This document shows positions 1 through 11,840 of a stretch of 64,000 nt of DNA, piece by piece (the first letter of the stretch is position 1; every line of letters begins with the position of its first letter). The DNA is from Alisma plantago-aquatica (taxonomy: Eukaryota > Streptophyta > Magnoliopsida > Alismatales > Alismataceae), in NCBI GenBank assembly GCA_963693085.1, contig OY856410.1:1394058363-1394122362 (forward strand), in the 5' to 3' direction. A program made the translations under genes and the position numbers. The notes below the pieces were generated by a model. The model saw only the letters and a list, made by a program, of their open reading frames with translations. It was not told the origin of the DNA and did not search any database.

Positions 1-1375
1 TCTAAGAAGTCTCAATGTGCCCCAATTCTATTGTTGAAAAGTAAAACCATAAATTCTAATGTGAGTGGTTCTTGTAGAAAGTCACCACTTAGTGTGGAGG
101 TCAATATCTTATGTAGACGGGCATGTCTCTTCCTCATGTGCCTTCATGGAGGCATTGCATCACCCTGAAAAAAGATATTAGACCTCACCTTTTGTGCATG
201 GGTTCTCATGTAAGAAGCAATGAATCTACATTGACAAGGCTGTGAGGTTGTAGGAGAGGTTTGTAACTATAAAGCATGTGTGTGTAATAATAACCATATG
301 TGCGTTCCTTTCCTTGTAAAATAATAAATAAATTCCTTGCTCTAAGGATGGGAGAGTGAAGACGTATGCTTGCAAATACTTTATATCTAACAATGTTTTT
401 CTTTTTGTTGGGATGAATGGTATAAGAGGTTCATTGAGGACAAATTGGCCGTCTGAGGATAGTGGACACATGGCTTGGTGATGGGGATATTGTCTTGATG
501 CAGAGAGGATAAGGGGGGAATCCACTGGTTGAATACATCAAAATGACTGAGTGGGTCTCCGATGAGGTGATATCTCATCGATTGTTTGTGATTGGTGATC
601 AACAAGATGGAGAAGAGGAGGGATGTGAAGGAGAGAACTAGTGGTTAGGCATGGTGGAAGCATGCATATATTGGGTGGTCAGTGATATGGATGAGGGCAT
701 GTCTTAGATAAGAAGTAATGGAGGCTCAACTAAGGGGAACTGATCTCTCAATGAAGCTAGGGTAGTAGGGGTGAATTTTGATGTCGCCCCCTCCTATCCT
801 TACAATGGAAAATTATGTTACCTAGACCAACCGCCCAATTTGTGATTTATGAATTGGAAAACTAGTCACCTTGGAGTGCACTTCTACTACAAGCCTCAAC
901 TGACCGAATAAAGGATATGTTTGCCCCAGTTTGAGGGGGGTGTTTTCCCTACCATACAGGTGGGTCACCTGATTGGTTGCCTAGTCACTCAATTCACAAG
1001 GATGGTATATCTCTATGACGTCTCTTTTTAAATTCCTTGTTTTCTTGATCGGTCTTCCTGTGAGGCGTATCTATCAATTGGGGGCATCATGGTGCAGGTT
1101 GATTAATCAACTAGCTTTGACAATTTCTTGATTCACATGTTGATAACTTCCTGACATTGAGTGATTCCCCCTATCAACCAATCAGGGTGGTCAGCTCACC
1201 AAATGAAGAGGTGGCTTGTCTCCTTGGTCTCCTTCTATAGACAAGATAGTCAAATATTAGGATCAATCATGAATTTCAATATAATGTGTACAAATATAAA
1301 ACAGTGGTATCTATCTAAGGTAGAACGGAAAAGGACTAGCTAAAAACATTGAAATCCCAATGAAATGATAATCAT

Positions 1376-1435
1376 CAAGTTGCATCCCTACAAGAACCTT
1401 ATTTAACATCATAGGATGGTCACATGGAGATCAAG
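1376..1435 (-). other. Degenerate copy of the post-pol conserved motif
   Basis: The plus-strand text around 1381-1432 (CATCCCTACAAGAACC followed by TTATTTAACATCATAGGATG) matches the better preserved copies near 13757 in gypsy3 and 28577 in gypsy2. In all three the motif lies just 3' of the coding block on the element's sense (minus) strand. Function is unknown. It supports placing the end of gypsy1 pol just above this position. Confidence 0.55.
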
Positions 1436-1899
1436 TTTATTTTGGATGGTGAGAGGAAGTGGGCTGACTTCCTTTGCCTTCAAATTTTCCATAGTATAAT
1501 AACATTTTCATGTGTTGCCTTTCCCTACAAAATCTCCCTTATGTTGATCCCACAAGATGAATGCTCCATGAGGGTAGGCATGCTTCATTAGATAAGATTA
1601 GTGCCAATGAGATCATATATTTCCTAGGAAGTGCGTGAGTCATGAGTTGTATACTACAACATGGTCATCAACTCAAATGTATTTTGTCTTTTAGTTACCA
1701 TCATGCCACATCTTTGTTATCTCCTTGTAGATTTTTGCATTCTCATATGTGGTCAATATAATATCTTCTAATTCTTGGAGTTGGAGGAATCTATCCTACT
1801 CTAATGTTGAAATGCCAGAACTAAATAGCATAGTATTGCACAAGGCATTGTTCTCCACTTCAATAGGGAGGTGGAAAATTTTCCTATAAATAAACTAGA

Positions 1900-2640
1900 A
1901 TGGGGTTGTTCGTAAGGGATTCTTTAACAATGTTCCTAATCCCACAAAGTATCATTGAGCTTCAATGCCCAATTAGTCTTATTGTGATTGTTAGACTTTT
2001 CTAAGTTGACCTTGATTTTCTTGTAAGAAACTTCCACTTTCCCACTTGTCGATACATGATATGAAGAGACAACTCACTGATAAATTTCATACTTCTTTAG
2101 TAGGGAGCCAAACTTGCATTCTAGAAAATGGAAACCTCCATTGATATATCACTGTGTTTGGGATTGTGAACTTGGGTAGATAAATTCTTTGAACAACTTG
2201 ATAATTGGTTTGGAATCACTAGATATTGTTGTGGTTTCCTCCACCCACTTTGAATCATATTCGTCTACCAATGAGGATAGAAGAGAAGCCATGATAAGAG
2301 AGGAATGGGATGATATAGTCCACCTCCATACATCAAAAAATTTAACTTATTGCCATGAACTTAAGGACATCTCATCTTTATTAAAATTATTCTTCATTAT
2401 TTGGTATAGGTCACGTGATAGAATAGAATTGTAAGCATAATTGAATAGTGTTGGCCAGTATAAACCGCAATTAATGTCCTTGATTGCGGTCTTTTTAACA
2501 CTTATGTTCCATGCCATAAAGCCCGAGTGGCTTTGCTTGAGGATTTGAGGGGCTTGTTCTTACCAGATGAACCTACAGTATAGACCATTTGCACAAAGCC
2601 CAAAAAGGTATGACTCATCCTATTAGTAGTCTCTACCATC
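1900..2640 (-). pseudogene. gypsy1 integrase remnant
   Basis: On the minus strand the segment near 2470-2420 reads GLYWPTLFNYAYN, the end of the zinc-binding domain of gypsy integrases. Between about 2345 and 2130 there are remnants of the catalytic core in shifted frames: a FFDVW stretch, then DSKWVEETTT and PIIKLFKEFIYP, matching the region that precedes the second catalytic aspartate in the family. A GGFHFLECKFGSLLKKYE stretch follows near 2130-2080. Stops and frameshifts are frequent, so no integrase can be made. The order (integrase below RNase H in coordinates) fits a minus-strand Ty3/gypsy pol. Confidence 0.7.
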
Positions 2641-2789
2641 ATGCATGAATTTCTTTTTAGAATTTTCTATACAATAAGGGTGCTAGACACATATATCAAG
2701 GTAGATTAGTGAATAATAAAATCAAGATATGGTTTTGGATAACATCATTGTGTGGTCATAAAGGATATAATCATTTATAGGGACATCTT

Positions 2790-3322
2790 TGGTATATTTA
2801 ATGTGAAGCCATATCAAATGATCAGCAACACCATTTTACCTACCCTTCTTGTCTGAAATATCAAGATTGGACTCCTATAAGAGTATAGTCTACCTTATCA
2901 ACAATGGCTTAGCATCTTTGTTAGTCAAAATTATTGATGGTTACATGGTATGTGTACAGATGACTTGAGATCCCATAAGATAAGATCATAATTTGTTACA
3001 ACATAGATTATTGTAGGAAGCTCCTACTTAATTTTGGCATAATTCCATTGGGCTTCATCTAGTATCTTAGAGGCATGATAGATGACATGATGTTTCTTTT
3101 CTATGTGTTGCCCCAATATAGCCCCCACCAAAAAAATCACTAGAATCACACATGATCTCATACAGTTGAGAACAACCTCAAACCCAAATGGTTGAGTGGA
3201 AATGAGAGTAAATTTCAAATTTTTAGAATTCCCCTTGCATGTTGAATCAAGATGGAAGTCTTACTGTTTAAGAAGCAAATTAGTGAGGGGTTTTGTGATC
3301 CTGGATAAGTCCTTGATGAGTT
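2790..3322 (-). pseudogene. gypsy1 RT C-terminus and RNase H remnant
   Basis: Translation of the minus strand from 3322 gives KLIKDLSRITKPLTNLLLK, the connection region after the polymerase palm in gypsy RTs. It continues through FEVVLNCMRSC and AILGQHIEKKHHVIYHASK to LDEAQWNYAK (3218-3024), the RNase H start. NKDAKPLLIR and NGVADHLIWL near 2920-2800 mark the RNase H end. The open piece at 3218-3024 is 64 residues; the rest is broken by stops. The reading begins exactly at the copia1 LTR, showing that copia1 cut this gene. Confidence 0.8.
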
Positions 3323-5339
3323 TGTTGGTATGTATGCACAGAGAGCCAATAATATGATGATTGTAGTGGCATAATTTGTAAATGATTTGATTAATAATAA
3401 AGGTATGTTTCTAGTTTATTATGTTGTATTCAGTTATGAAATAATGATGTAACATAATAAATGTCTAGAGAATGATATTACTTAATTATGTATGTCTTTA
3501 AGGACACAACTTGAATAATGAAATCACACAGATGTTAAGAGTATATACATTCTCATTATGTCCCTAGTTGGATGTTATTGTGGAAGACTGATAGACATCA
3601 ATAACAGATAAGACTAGAGTGTGTGTTGGTTGATGACAGAATCTCATCAGTCATGATAAGGTATATCAAATCAAGCACATAGATACTTGTTAGAGAATAG
3701 TTTATTAGATAGACCCACCATGAGAGTAACACATGGAAACCATTACAATGGTAGACATAGTTAGCTTTCATAGTGTTGGTGGTGTGTGGTTCTTAGACAT
3801 GAAGTCACTACACTCATCACATGTCATTTGGTGTAATTCGACATCATCCATTGCGATCCTGAATAAGGTTGCCATAAAGGTGATGATTGGGTGCACTATG
3901 ACACATGGGGATGATTCTGAGTGACGTAGATGGGAATTGTCCCTCCTATAGGAGTATGATATCCTAAGTCTCTTGATAAGCGAGATTGAGAAATGCATGG
4001 CCAAGCACATGTGAGTTAATATATGATATTGAGCTTAGATATATCTCAAACAGGCTACTCTAGTTCAAGGAACATAGATTTAATGTTGAAGAGGATGACT
4101 ACTCCATACTTCAAGTTCAATTTGGATATCAAAAACAAAGGAACTATACAAACACTATAACAACAAACACAGATTGTAGGTTGAAGTTGTTCTCCAACTT
4201 TCCATTTACTTGGGTAGCAATTATGTGTGAGTAGGCACTGATCTTTGCTTGTGATGTCATAAGTATTTATGGACGTTTGCTGCCAATATAATATGAGACT
4301 TATACGGTCACACACATAGGATTCACCTATAAGAGGATTTTTACTCATAGATGATAATTGAATTGAGTGCTAAAGTGTTTAGGCATCCAATTCAAGTAAC
4401 AAATCAACTGACTAGACTCCCAACTGATCAGTTCATGTGATGAAATGACATGTTGGAGTCTCAGGTTGATCGCATATTGCATTGGCTGAGTTCTGCATGA
4501 ACTGGGGCATGAATTGGTTGGTTGGGGTTTGTGAGATGACCGGCTCACTTTGCGAGACAACCGATTTGTGGTGCAATTTGATTGCATTAAGAATAAGTGT
4601 TGACGTCATGCCATGCATTAATTGGAATAGAATTCCAATTCATGTGCGAATGGGAAACATGTGAAATGACCAATCTGTTGGGAAAACCGATCGACTCGCA
4701 TGCCAACCAATCGGTTTTCCTGGCGAGCCGACTGGTTTGTAGCTCGCAGGTTGTAAAAAATTTGAGATTCTGGTCCCTTCCACTCCCACACAGATTGGGA
4801 ACCATGACCCTAACCCCTCCTATGAATAGAGGGGTATTGGGGGATTCTCATTCGCATCAATTGCCTATGACAATTGTTTGTCTTCTCCGGTTGTGGTAAC
4901 TGAGAGAACCCTAGAAAATCCTACACAATAAAGGCAGGGATAGCAAGGGAGAACAATTTTGGGAGAGCAAGTCAGTGACTAGTACACCAATGGGAGAGAC
5001 AACTCCTTCCTTTCTATCCTAGTAGGATGACATGAGTTCTAGGTTGTTCGTATGGACTTCCATAGAGGTGTGAAGGTTTTTGTCTGCCGCTAGGAGGACA
5101 ACATCAACTATTGTCCGTGGTGAAGACCAGGAGGTGCAGCGTATGAGTCCCACGACAACTAAAAGATAGTTGCATGACTACAACACAAAGGAGATGACGT
5201 TGGACTTGCTCCAAGACCAGGTATATCCTTGAAACAATCTTTTCCATTATATAGTTATTGACACGGTCTGTTGGTTTAATAGGAAAATGGTGGTAAAAAT
5301 TTTATTTCTGATGCCTCCCTGATGCCATATTTCCCTACA
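3323..5339 (+). repeat. copia1 5' LTR
   Basis: About 2,017 bases that recur at 16520-18557 in the same orientation, and as diverged inverted copies in copia2 at 60748-62775 and 46486-50300. It opens TGTTGGTATG and closes CTACA, giving canonical TG...CA ends. The 3' half holds several degenerate copies of an ACCGATCGGTT-like motif (about 4540-4735) upstream of the promoter. I chose the start from the alignment with the other three copies, which all begin at this decamer. Confidence 0.88.
4821..4828 (+). promoter_or_regulatory. Decayed TATA box of copia1 5' LTR
   Basis: TATGAATA lies in the context CCCCTCC...GAGGGG, where the sister LTR has TATAAATA. The A-to-G change probably weakens it. The position, about 500 bases before the LTR end, fits a U3 promoter. 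Confidence 0.6.
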
Positions 5340-5340
5340 G

Positions 5341-5353
5341 TGGCATCAAATCC
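5341..5353 (+). other. copia1 primer binding site (initiator-Met tRNA type)
   Basis: TGGCATCAAATCC immediately follows the 5' LTR and differs at three positions from the usual plant TGGTATCAGAGCC, complementary to the 3' end of initiator tRNA-Met. Its place and sequence fix the plus orientation of copia1. Confidence 0.75.
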
Positions 5354-5471
5354 ACATCAATCTACTATATTTTGGGATAATCGATATGATCATAATTTTG
5401 ATTTTATTGTTTATTTATTGCATATGATGCAAATAATAATGTCCAAACAAATACCAAGTTTAGTCCCAAAC

Positions 5472-5515
<44 letters not shown>

Positions 5516-6755
5516 TGATATATATATGCAATTTACATGCGTCACCCTAAAAGTGAGTTTTGGTGGTGGATGTGTAGCGTGGTTATGGCTAATAACCCTA
5601 ATTATTTGTGCATCGTTGTGTGTGGTTGGTTATTCCTATTTTATCTAAATTTTCATATCGAGCCTCTATATTATCTTCTAATTATAAAAGTATTATTCTC
5701 TCATACCTTTGCTCCACTTAAATGTAACTCGAGGTTTCTCCATAATCATGTAACAGTAGGATAGTTTAATTTTATTATTATGATAGTGAAGAAGACGCTC
5801 AGACCAGGTCAACTGAATGTCTCAAAGGCGAGTCGACCGTCTGGAGGACTGAGGAATACTGGGGATGAGCCAAATTGATCGGCTGGTGGACCTGACTGAT
5901 CAACTAGAGGACCCAGAAGATGGTGGGATACAAACCAGATGATCTGTATGGCGACCAACTGACCGGCTAGGAGGCGAGCCGATCAGTTCAACGGTTGAAC
6001 CGATCAACCCAAATTGACAAGTACAAATCTTCATCAACAATAGGTTTCTATATGAGATGTAGACCCTAGGTTGTAGTAATTCATTATGACTCCAAGGAAT
6101 TACATTAGAATAGCCATAACCATCACTTTGTGTTTATTACATGTTTTTTGTGGGATATAGCATGTATATGATATGTACTATATATATGGTGATTGGATAA
6201 AGTATATGTATTTATAAATACAAACTCTCTCAAATCATGTATTAAGTCTAAGATGCTTTCCATTACTAGCACACATGAAAAGCTTGGTCGACTAAGCACA
6301 CGCACCCAAAGGGTGGTGTGCCATCTATCTCATGGAAGTGTGATGGTAATTATCTGGGCCTACCAAGCGGGGTGCATTTTTATCATGTTGGCTTCTGGGT
6401 TAGGATTAATCATGCAACCTTAATGAGATTAAGCACTAGAAGCATTAAGATGACTATGGCAAGGAGTTGTGCATATCATCTATCCAAGAATTACAAATGA
6501 TGCAATCGGAAAAGTTTCCTACCTTAATAATTGACTATGGTTAATAGTTGAATTATTTTGGATCTTGGCTCACTAGAAGGTTGTACACTGCAATCTTCTA
6601 AACTGATATGTGAGGGCTATCAATTTGAATAAAATAGTGGGAGAGATAATTAATTAAAGGCCTAATTAAATATTGTCAAAAAAAACCAAATCAAACCAAA
6701 TCAAAAGTGTTCTGACATTTGTAAAATTTTCTCTTATAGAATCAAATGACAAACA
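5354..6755 (+). other. copia1 untranslated leader with microsatellite
   Basis: There is no coding sequence between the primer site and gag. The leader holds a compound microsatellite, about 13 TA units (5472-5497) followed by about 9 GA units (5498-5515). It also holds a run of degenerate ACCGATC-like motifs at about 5800-6010, related to those in the LTR. The mirror-placed leader of copia2 has a TA-rich microsatellite at the same distance from its LTR, so this is a family trait. Confidence 0.7.
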
Positions 6756-7465
6756 AATCATTGTTGTGATCAGTCCTTAGGAAGGACAAACTTAACAGGA
6801 AAAATTTCTACAACTGGTTTTGGACACTGAGAAGGGTTCTCAATGATTTGCATAAGTTCTATGTCCTTGATCAACCAGTGTCAGAAATACCTCCTCCCGA
6901 TGCACCTAGGGCTAAAGTGGATGCTTACTGGAAACATACCAAATGAAGCCTTACACATAAAGTACCTTATGTCAAGATGAATCAACTATGAGTTACATGA
7001 GCAATGTGAGGGTATGGGGATTCTTGATATTGTAACACATCTTAAGAAAGTGAACCATAATCTCACAAAGCAAGAAAGGAACAATTTCATAAAGGCACTC
7101 TTTGAGTGTGAAATGACAAAGGGAGACTCGATAGAAGACCATGTGTTCAATGTGATTGGACATGTGCATCATCTTGAAGAACTGGGGTTCTCTTTGAGCC
7201 AAGAGTTAGCTACATATATGATTCTGAAATCATTGCTATCACTTGAATAAAATGGCCAGACCGATGTCAAATTTTCTTGGTATGTTGATTCATGCCAAAC
7301 CAAGAATGAAGAAGGACAAATTTGTGATGGTGATCAGTGGAGTTGACTCCAAGGATGAAAGTAAGGCCATGAAGAGTTCTGAGGATAAGCCCAAATCTAG
7401 ATCTTCAACACTCAAGATGAGGAGAGAAAAAGTACAAGAGAAATTTATCCTTTATACTTGAAGGC
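6756..7465 (+). pseudogene. copia1 gag remnant
   Basis: Gag builds the virus-like particle and packages element RNA. The start reads LRKDKLNRKNFYNWF then LRRVLNDLHKFYVLDQP, typical of the plant copia gag N-terminus. It continues as HLKKVNHNLTKQERNNF, ALFECEMTKGDSIEDHVF and HHLEELGFSLSQELATYM (7014-7250), then a lysine-rich tail with KMRREK near 7420. Stops at about 6945 and 7249 and frame changes break it. No intact zinc knuckle could be seen. The match to the gag piece in copia2 (58986-58798) shows the two are one family. Confidence 0.82.
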
Positions 7466-7499
7466 ATTCAGGAAGAAGAAGATGTGGATACAGACAAGT

Positions 7500-7990
7500 G
7501 TATATGTTATTGAGATAAACTTATCTACTTCTTTATCTTGGGTACTAGATACCGGATGTGGATCTCATATATACTCAAATGTGCAGGATCTAAAAATAAG
7601 TAGGGCTTTGGAAAAGGGTGAGGTTGAAATGTGAGCTACAAATGGAGCAAGAGTTGTTGCCAATGCAGTTGCAACCTATAGTTTATCTTTTCCCATAGGA
7701 CTTGTAATATAGTTATTGAACTACTATTATGTACCTACCATAAATAGAAACCATCATTTATGTATCATGTATGGAAAAGGATGCATATGAATTTCATATT
7801 AAGAATGGTCGATGTTCTATTTCTAAAGATGGGATCTATTATGGAAGTGCCCCCAATGTCTTATGGTCTTTATTGGAAACATATAAAGGCAGAGGTTTAT
7901 AACATAAAAACCAAAAGACTAAAACTCAACAACTCAAACAAAAAAATACCTTTGTTGTTGTCATCTACGACACATAAATGAGAATCGTAT
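7500..7990 (+). pseudogene. copia1 aspartic protease and GAG-pre-integrase remnant
   Basis: VLDTGCGSHIYSN at about 7540-7580 carries the DTG-type active site of copia proteases that mature Gag-Pol. It is followed by VEM-stop-ATNGARVVANAVATY and SLSFPIGLVI, the second half of the domain. The segment to about 7990 contains a ISYVWK/HLCIM-like remnant of the linker before integrase. Stops at several points and frame shifts make it non-functional. Confidence 0.75.
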
Positions 7991-7999
7991 ATATACACT

Positions 8000-8800
8000 C
8001 CATAAAGATGGTTATTTGGACTCTTTTGATTTCAAATCAATAGAGACATGTGGATGTTGTTTGTTGGAAACATGACCAAGACCCCTTTCACTAGTAATAA
8101 TGAGAGGGCTAGTGATCTATTAGGACTCATGCATACTGATGATTGTGGGCCTTTTAGAACAACTGCAAGAGGTGGGTATCAATATTTCATTACTTTCATT
8201 GATGACTTCAGTAGGTACGATTATGTTTACCTGATGAAACATAAGTTAGAAACTCTTGACATGTTCCAGGGGTTTATGAATGAAGTACGGAACCAACTTG
8301 GCAAAATAATTAAGGTTGTTCATTCTGATCAAGGTGGGGAATACTTAAGCCAAGAGTTTGAGGATCTTCTACGAGCCCATGGGGTCATATCTCAATGGAC
8401 TCCACCTGGAACACCTCAGTTGAAATTCCAACTACCTTCTAGGGTTATGCTCTTGAAACAAACACTTTTACACTAAATAGAGTACTGTCTAAATCAGTTT
8501 AAAAGGAACCATATGAGATATGGTATGGGAAATGTCCCAATGTGTCTTTTATGAGGATTTGGGGATGTGAAGCCTATGTAAGGAAAATGTTTCCTAAAAA
8601 GCTTGTCTCTAAATCTGATAAATGTTATTTTGTTGGATATCCTAAGGATACTAAAGGACATTGCTTTTATTCCCTATCTAATTGCAAAGTGTTTGTTTCC
8701 AGAGATGTTGTATTCCTCGAAAAGGAATTTATTTCCCAAGGAATCAGTGGGATTGGAAGAGGTTCAAGACCAACAAGAAGACATTGAAATAATAGATGTA
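8000..8800 (+). pseudogene. copia1 integrase remnant with deleted active-site segment
   Basis: Integrase inserts the DNA copy into the host genome. The core at 8048-8430 has the first two catalytic aspartates (HTDDCGPF; HSDQGGEYLSQEF) and TPPGTPQ. The segment normally following TPQ, which carries the catalytic glutamate in an NGVSER-like context, is missing; the sequence jumps to FWGYALETNT in another frame near 8435. The C-terminal part continues 8485-8800 (NRVLSKSV, YEIWYGKCPN, MRIWGCEAYVRKMFP, KCYFVGYP). The deletion plus frameshift makes it inactive independent of later damage. copia2 keeps the glutamate segment. Confidence 0.85.
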
Positions 8801-8830
8801 TAAGAGGAACAAAGAGAATCACAAAGTATT

Positions 8831-9916
8831 GTGGAATCTCAAATTCCTCAAGTAACACATGAACCTCATATATCTAGTAGGACACACCTTCAACCTGAGA
8901 GATTTAAATATCTTGTGACTCAGGATGGTGGTGAGTTGGTCATAGATGATGATCCAACAACTTATCTAGAAGCTACTAAGGGACCAGATTCTGAGAAATG
9001 GCTTGAGTCCATGAGATCTGATATGGAATCCATGTACACCAATAGGTATGGACCTTTGAAGGGGTAAAACCCATAGGGTGCAAGTGGGTCTTAAAGAAGA
9101 AGACTGACATGGATGGAAAACTTCAAACCTATAAGGGCATATTGGTTGTAAAGGGTTTCAAACAAGTTCAAGGTGTTGACTATGAATAAACCTTTTCTCC
9201 AGTGGCCATGGTTAAGTCCATCAGGATCATGCGTGTTATTGCATCTTATCATGACTATGAGTTTGGCGTATGGATGGTAAAACTTAATTCCTTGACAGGA
9301 ATCTTATTCAGAATGTGTACATGACACAGCCTGAGGGTTTTATAAATCCAAAGGATGCAAATAAAGTCTATAAAATACAAAGGTCGGTCTATGGATTGAA
9401 GCAAGCATCTCGGAGCTAGAATCTTTGTTTTGATGAGACACTCAAAGAGTTCTGCTTTACTCAAAATGAGATGAACCTTATGTTTACAAGAAGGTTAGTG
9501 GGAGCATGATTGTATTCATTGTATTGTATGTATATGACATACTATTGATGGGGAATGACATACCTACTTTACAAAAGGTAAAGACTTGGGTGGGAAATGT
9601 GTTTTCTATGAAAGACTTAGGAGAAGCATCTTACATCTTAAGGATCAAGATCTATAGACATAGAACATACATTGATAAAGTGTTGAAGAGGTTCAACATG
9701 GAGATCTCAAAGAGAGGAAACCTACCCGTGTATCATGGAGTTACCATCTCTAAAGCTCAATGTCCTCATTCTTGTGAAGAAAGGGAACGCATGAGTTTGA
9801 TTCTAAATGCATCAGCTATTGGATCAATCATGTACACAATGGTATTCACCCATCCCGATGTCTCATATGCCTTGAGCATGACGAGCAGATATAAGTCAGA
9901 TCCAGGTGATTCTTAG
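8831..9916 (+). pseudogene. copia1 reverse transcriptase remnant
   Basis: Recognisable copia RT: YLEATKGPDSEKWLESMRSD, then KPIGCKWVLKKKTDMDGKLQ and VAKGFKQVQG-like sequence (9070-9180), MTQPEGFINPKDANKVYK and SVYGLKQAS (9320-9415), and LYVYDILLMGND (9524-9559). The active-site box is YVYD where the family has YVDD, so the first catalytic aspartate is replaced. Stops at 9187, 9418 and elsewhere and frame changes break it. The thumb region, with VFSMKDLGEASYILRIKI, is open through 9916. Confidence 0.85.
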
Positions 9917-10419
9917 TAGACAATCATGAATAACATCCTTAAGTACTTGAGAAGAACTAAGGTTCAGTTCCTTGTCTATGGTGAGAGATAGATTTGGTTG
10001 TAAAGGGTTACACCGATGCAAGCTTCCAAACTATCAAAGATGATTACAGATCACAATTAATATTTGTATTTTTCCTAAAAATGGAGTTGTAAGTTGAAAG
10101 AGTTCCAAGTAAGAGATAGTTGCTGATTATACAACAAAGGCCAAATACATTTCTACATTGAATGGAGAAAAGGAGGTTGTATGGATCAAGAAGTGAATCT
10201 CAGAACTTGGGGTGGTTCCGAGCCTCAATGACACAATTGAGCTATATTGTGACAATAATGGAGTTGTTGCACAAGCTAAGGAACCCAGATTGCATCAGCA
10301 TTCCAAGCATATATAAAGGCTTTTCCATCTCATATGAGAGATTGTACAACAAGGAGATGTGAAGATTTGTAGAGTACCAACCGAGAACAATGTTGTTGAT
10401 CCCTTGACTAAAGCCCTTC
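9917..10419 (+). pseudogene. copia1 RNase H, first part, cut by gypsy3
   Basis: Stretches such as VVKGYTDASFQTIKDDY (about 9995), ADYTTKAKYIS (10120-10155), WISELGVVPSLND (10190-10235), LYCDNNGVVAQAKEPR (10240-10290) and RVPTENNVVDPLTKAL (10372-10416) mark a copia RNase H with its TDAD/DNNG-type active-site regions. The reading stops at CCTTC, which is the target duplication of gypsy3, and resumes at 16435 (next entry). Several stops and frameshifts are present. Confidence 0.85.
10415..10419. repeat. Target-site duplication of gypsy3 (left)
   Basis: CCTTC, identical to 16435-16439, flanks the TG...CA ends of gypsy3. A perfect pentamer is expected for Ty3/gypsy integration and shows a complete, fairly recent insertion. 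Confidence 0.9.
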
Positions 10420-11820
10420 TGACACGCGTATAACGTGCGTGTAATACGCAAGTGTACGTGTCGAAGTAATATGGGATTATGAGTCCCGATTTATCGAACA
10501 CGGGGAGTTGTGAGGTTAAAGACTATTACTAATTAGGATTGATCAGCTAAGCCGAAAACAAGAGTTGATTGAAAAAGAAAATAAAAATAAAACAAAACAA
10601 AACAATCGATTATATGGTTGGTTTAATAAATTAAAAATGGAATCCTTAGGATTGCGGTTTCACCATAGGTTCTCGTTGTACTAATTCCTACACAATTATC
10701 CTAATCCGTCTCCTATTCCGGGTAGTGGCATGTAGTCAGAATTGCTCGCTTTCACGATATAATTCACTACCTAAATCTAGGTCGGTTACACGATAGTAGT
10801 AACCTATACCCTAAACTAGACGCATGAAGATCATACTCTGGGTTTCCACCATTAACTGTACATCACCTTGTTCAAAGGATTTATTAGTTAATGTGATTAT
10901 CGTCTCTTTTCAACCATTAATTTTTCTTTCAAAGTAATTAAAGGTATTAGATTATCATTAGGGTGATCAATCATAATGATATAATGGAGAAAACGACATC
11001 ATACCACGGATTTGAGAGACAAATTATGATAAACTATGTACAAAATATCATACAACGATTACCCGGGCTACTCCCGGGTCCTAAGGAATTACGGTTTTTA
11101 GCTGAAAATAGACGACATGGTATCACATTAAGTCAAAAAGATGTAAAACATGAATTTCAAGATACAGTAAATTGGAGAAAGGGTTAAAGAGTGGATCTAG
11201 AGAAGATGGAGAGAATTTGCCGTCGTTTTTGCCACCAAAATGCCTCCGAGGTCTTCCGTGTAGGGTTCCTCTACTTTTCTCTCTCCGTTCGGCTGCAATA
11301 TCATCCCCTCGTGATAGATCTCCCAATTGCGGTTCTAATGGTGCCTTTTATAGCCTTCGTACATGTTTAGGTCAAGAGGAAACCTAAAATATAATTTTTA
11401 ATACAATATGTGTTAGATTTAACACATTAAAATTTGGTCCACAGTGTCTGAGTCAATGGTATCGAGTCAGAAGTCAATGGTATCGACTTCTTCACACTAA
11501 AACGTCCTTTTCCTTTTCAATCTAGAGCAAAAAATATGTGTACTCTGATGCCATGTCGCTACCATCGAGTTGCAAGTCGATGGTATCGACTTTGCTCCAA
11601 TAAATAAAAATTATCTGCAATAAAATAATCAATGAATAAAATCAAATAATTACTATAATAATTAAAACATGTAAAATGCTTGTAAAATATAAGAAATGAT
11701 GCACAAGTGATTTTTACTAATTTGGTAAAATATGTATTAAAAAGATATTCAATTAAGCACAAATGACAAAGAAAATAACCAAATTAGATATCAAAATAAC
11801 GACAATTTGTGCATACATCA
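10420..11820 (-). repeat. gypsy3 3' LTR (left copy)
   Basis: 1,401 bases from TGACACGCG to ATACATCA, nearly identical to 15025-16434. It contains an inverted repeat (ACCCGGG, 5-base loop, CCCGGGT) at 11061-11079 and a cluster of GTCGATGGTATCGAC-type motifs at about 11450-11590. In sense (minus) orientation these motifs lie upstream of the TATA box. Confidence 0.92.
11346..11352 (-). promoter_or_regulatory. TATA box of gypsy3 left LTR
   Basis: On the minus strand this reads TATAAAAGG, a canonical plant TATA box. It is conserved at 15950-15956 in the other LTR. Confidence 0.65.
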
Positions 11821-11840
11821 CACCCCTAAGCTTGAATATT
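11821..11840 (-). other. gypsy3 polypurine tract
   Basis: On the minus strand, AAGCTTAGGGGTG ends directly at the 3' LTR, the usual position and form of a plant gypsy polypurine tract. A second copy of the same text lies at 13388-13406. Confidence 0.75.

Larger units (their letters stand above)
1..3322 (-). mobile_element. gypsy1: 3' part of an old minus-strand Ty3/gypsy element
   Basis: This is the downstream part of a decayed Ty3/gypsy retrotransposon read on the minus strand. It contains integrase and RNase H remnants (described separately) and ends abruptly at 3322 inside reverse transcriptase, where copia1 is inserted. The upstream part of the same reverse transcriptase is found at 18558-19330. 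Positions 1 to about 1370 hold no recognisable coding sequence; by position this is the 3' non-coding or env-like region of the element, but I see no LTR boundary. I am confident of the family from the protein remnants and unsure of the left limit, which lies outside the window. Confidence 0.75.

Noticed and set aside
11061..11079. ACCCGGG...CCCGGGT inverted repeat as a bacterial-type terminator
   Set aside because: The context is a plant LTR; there is no T run and no operon. Noted only as a hairpin within the LTR.
10963..11187. A 74-residue plus-strand frame, repeated at 15568-15792, looking like a conserved small protein
   Set aside because: It lies in both LTRs of gypsy3, antisense to the element. 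The conservation is explained by LTR identity, and no family resemblance was seen.
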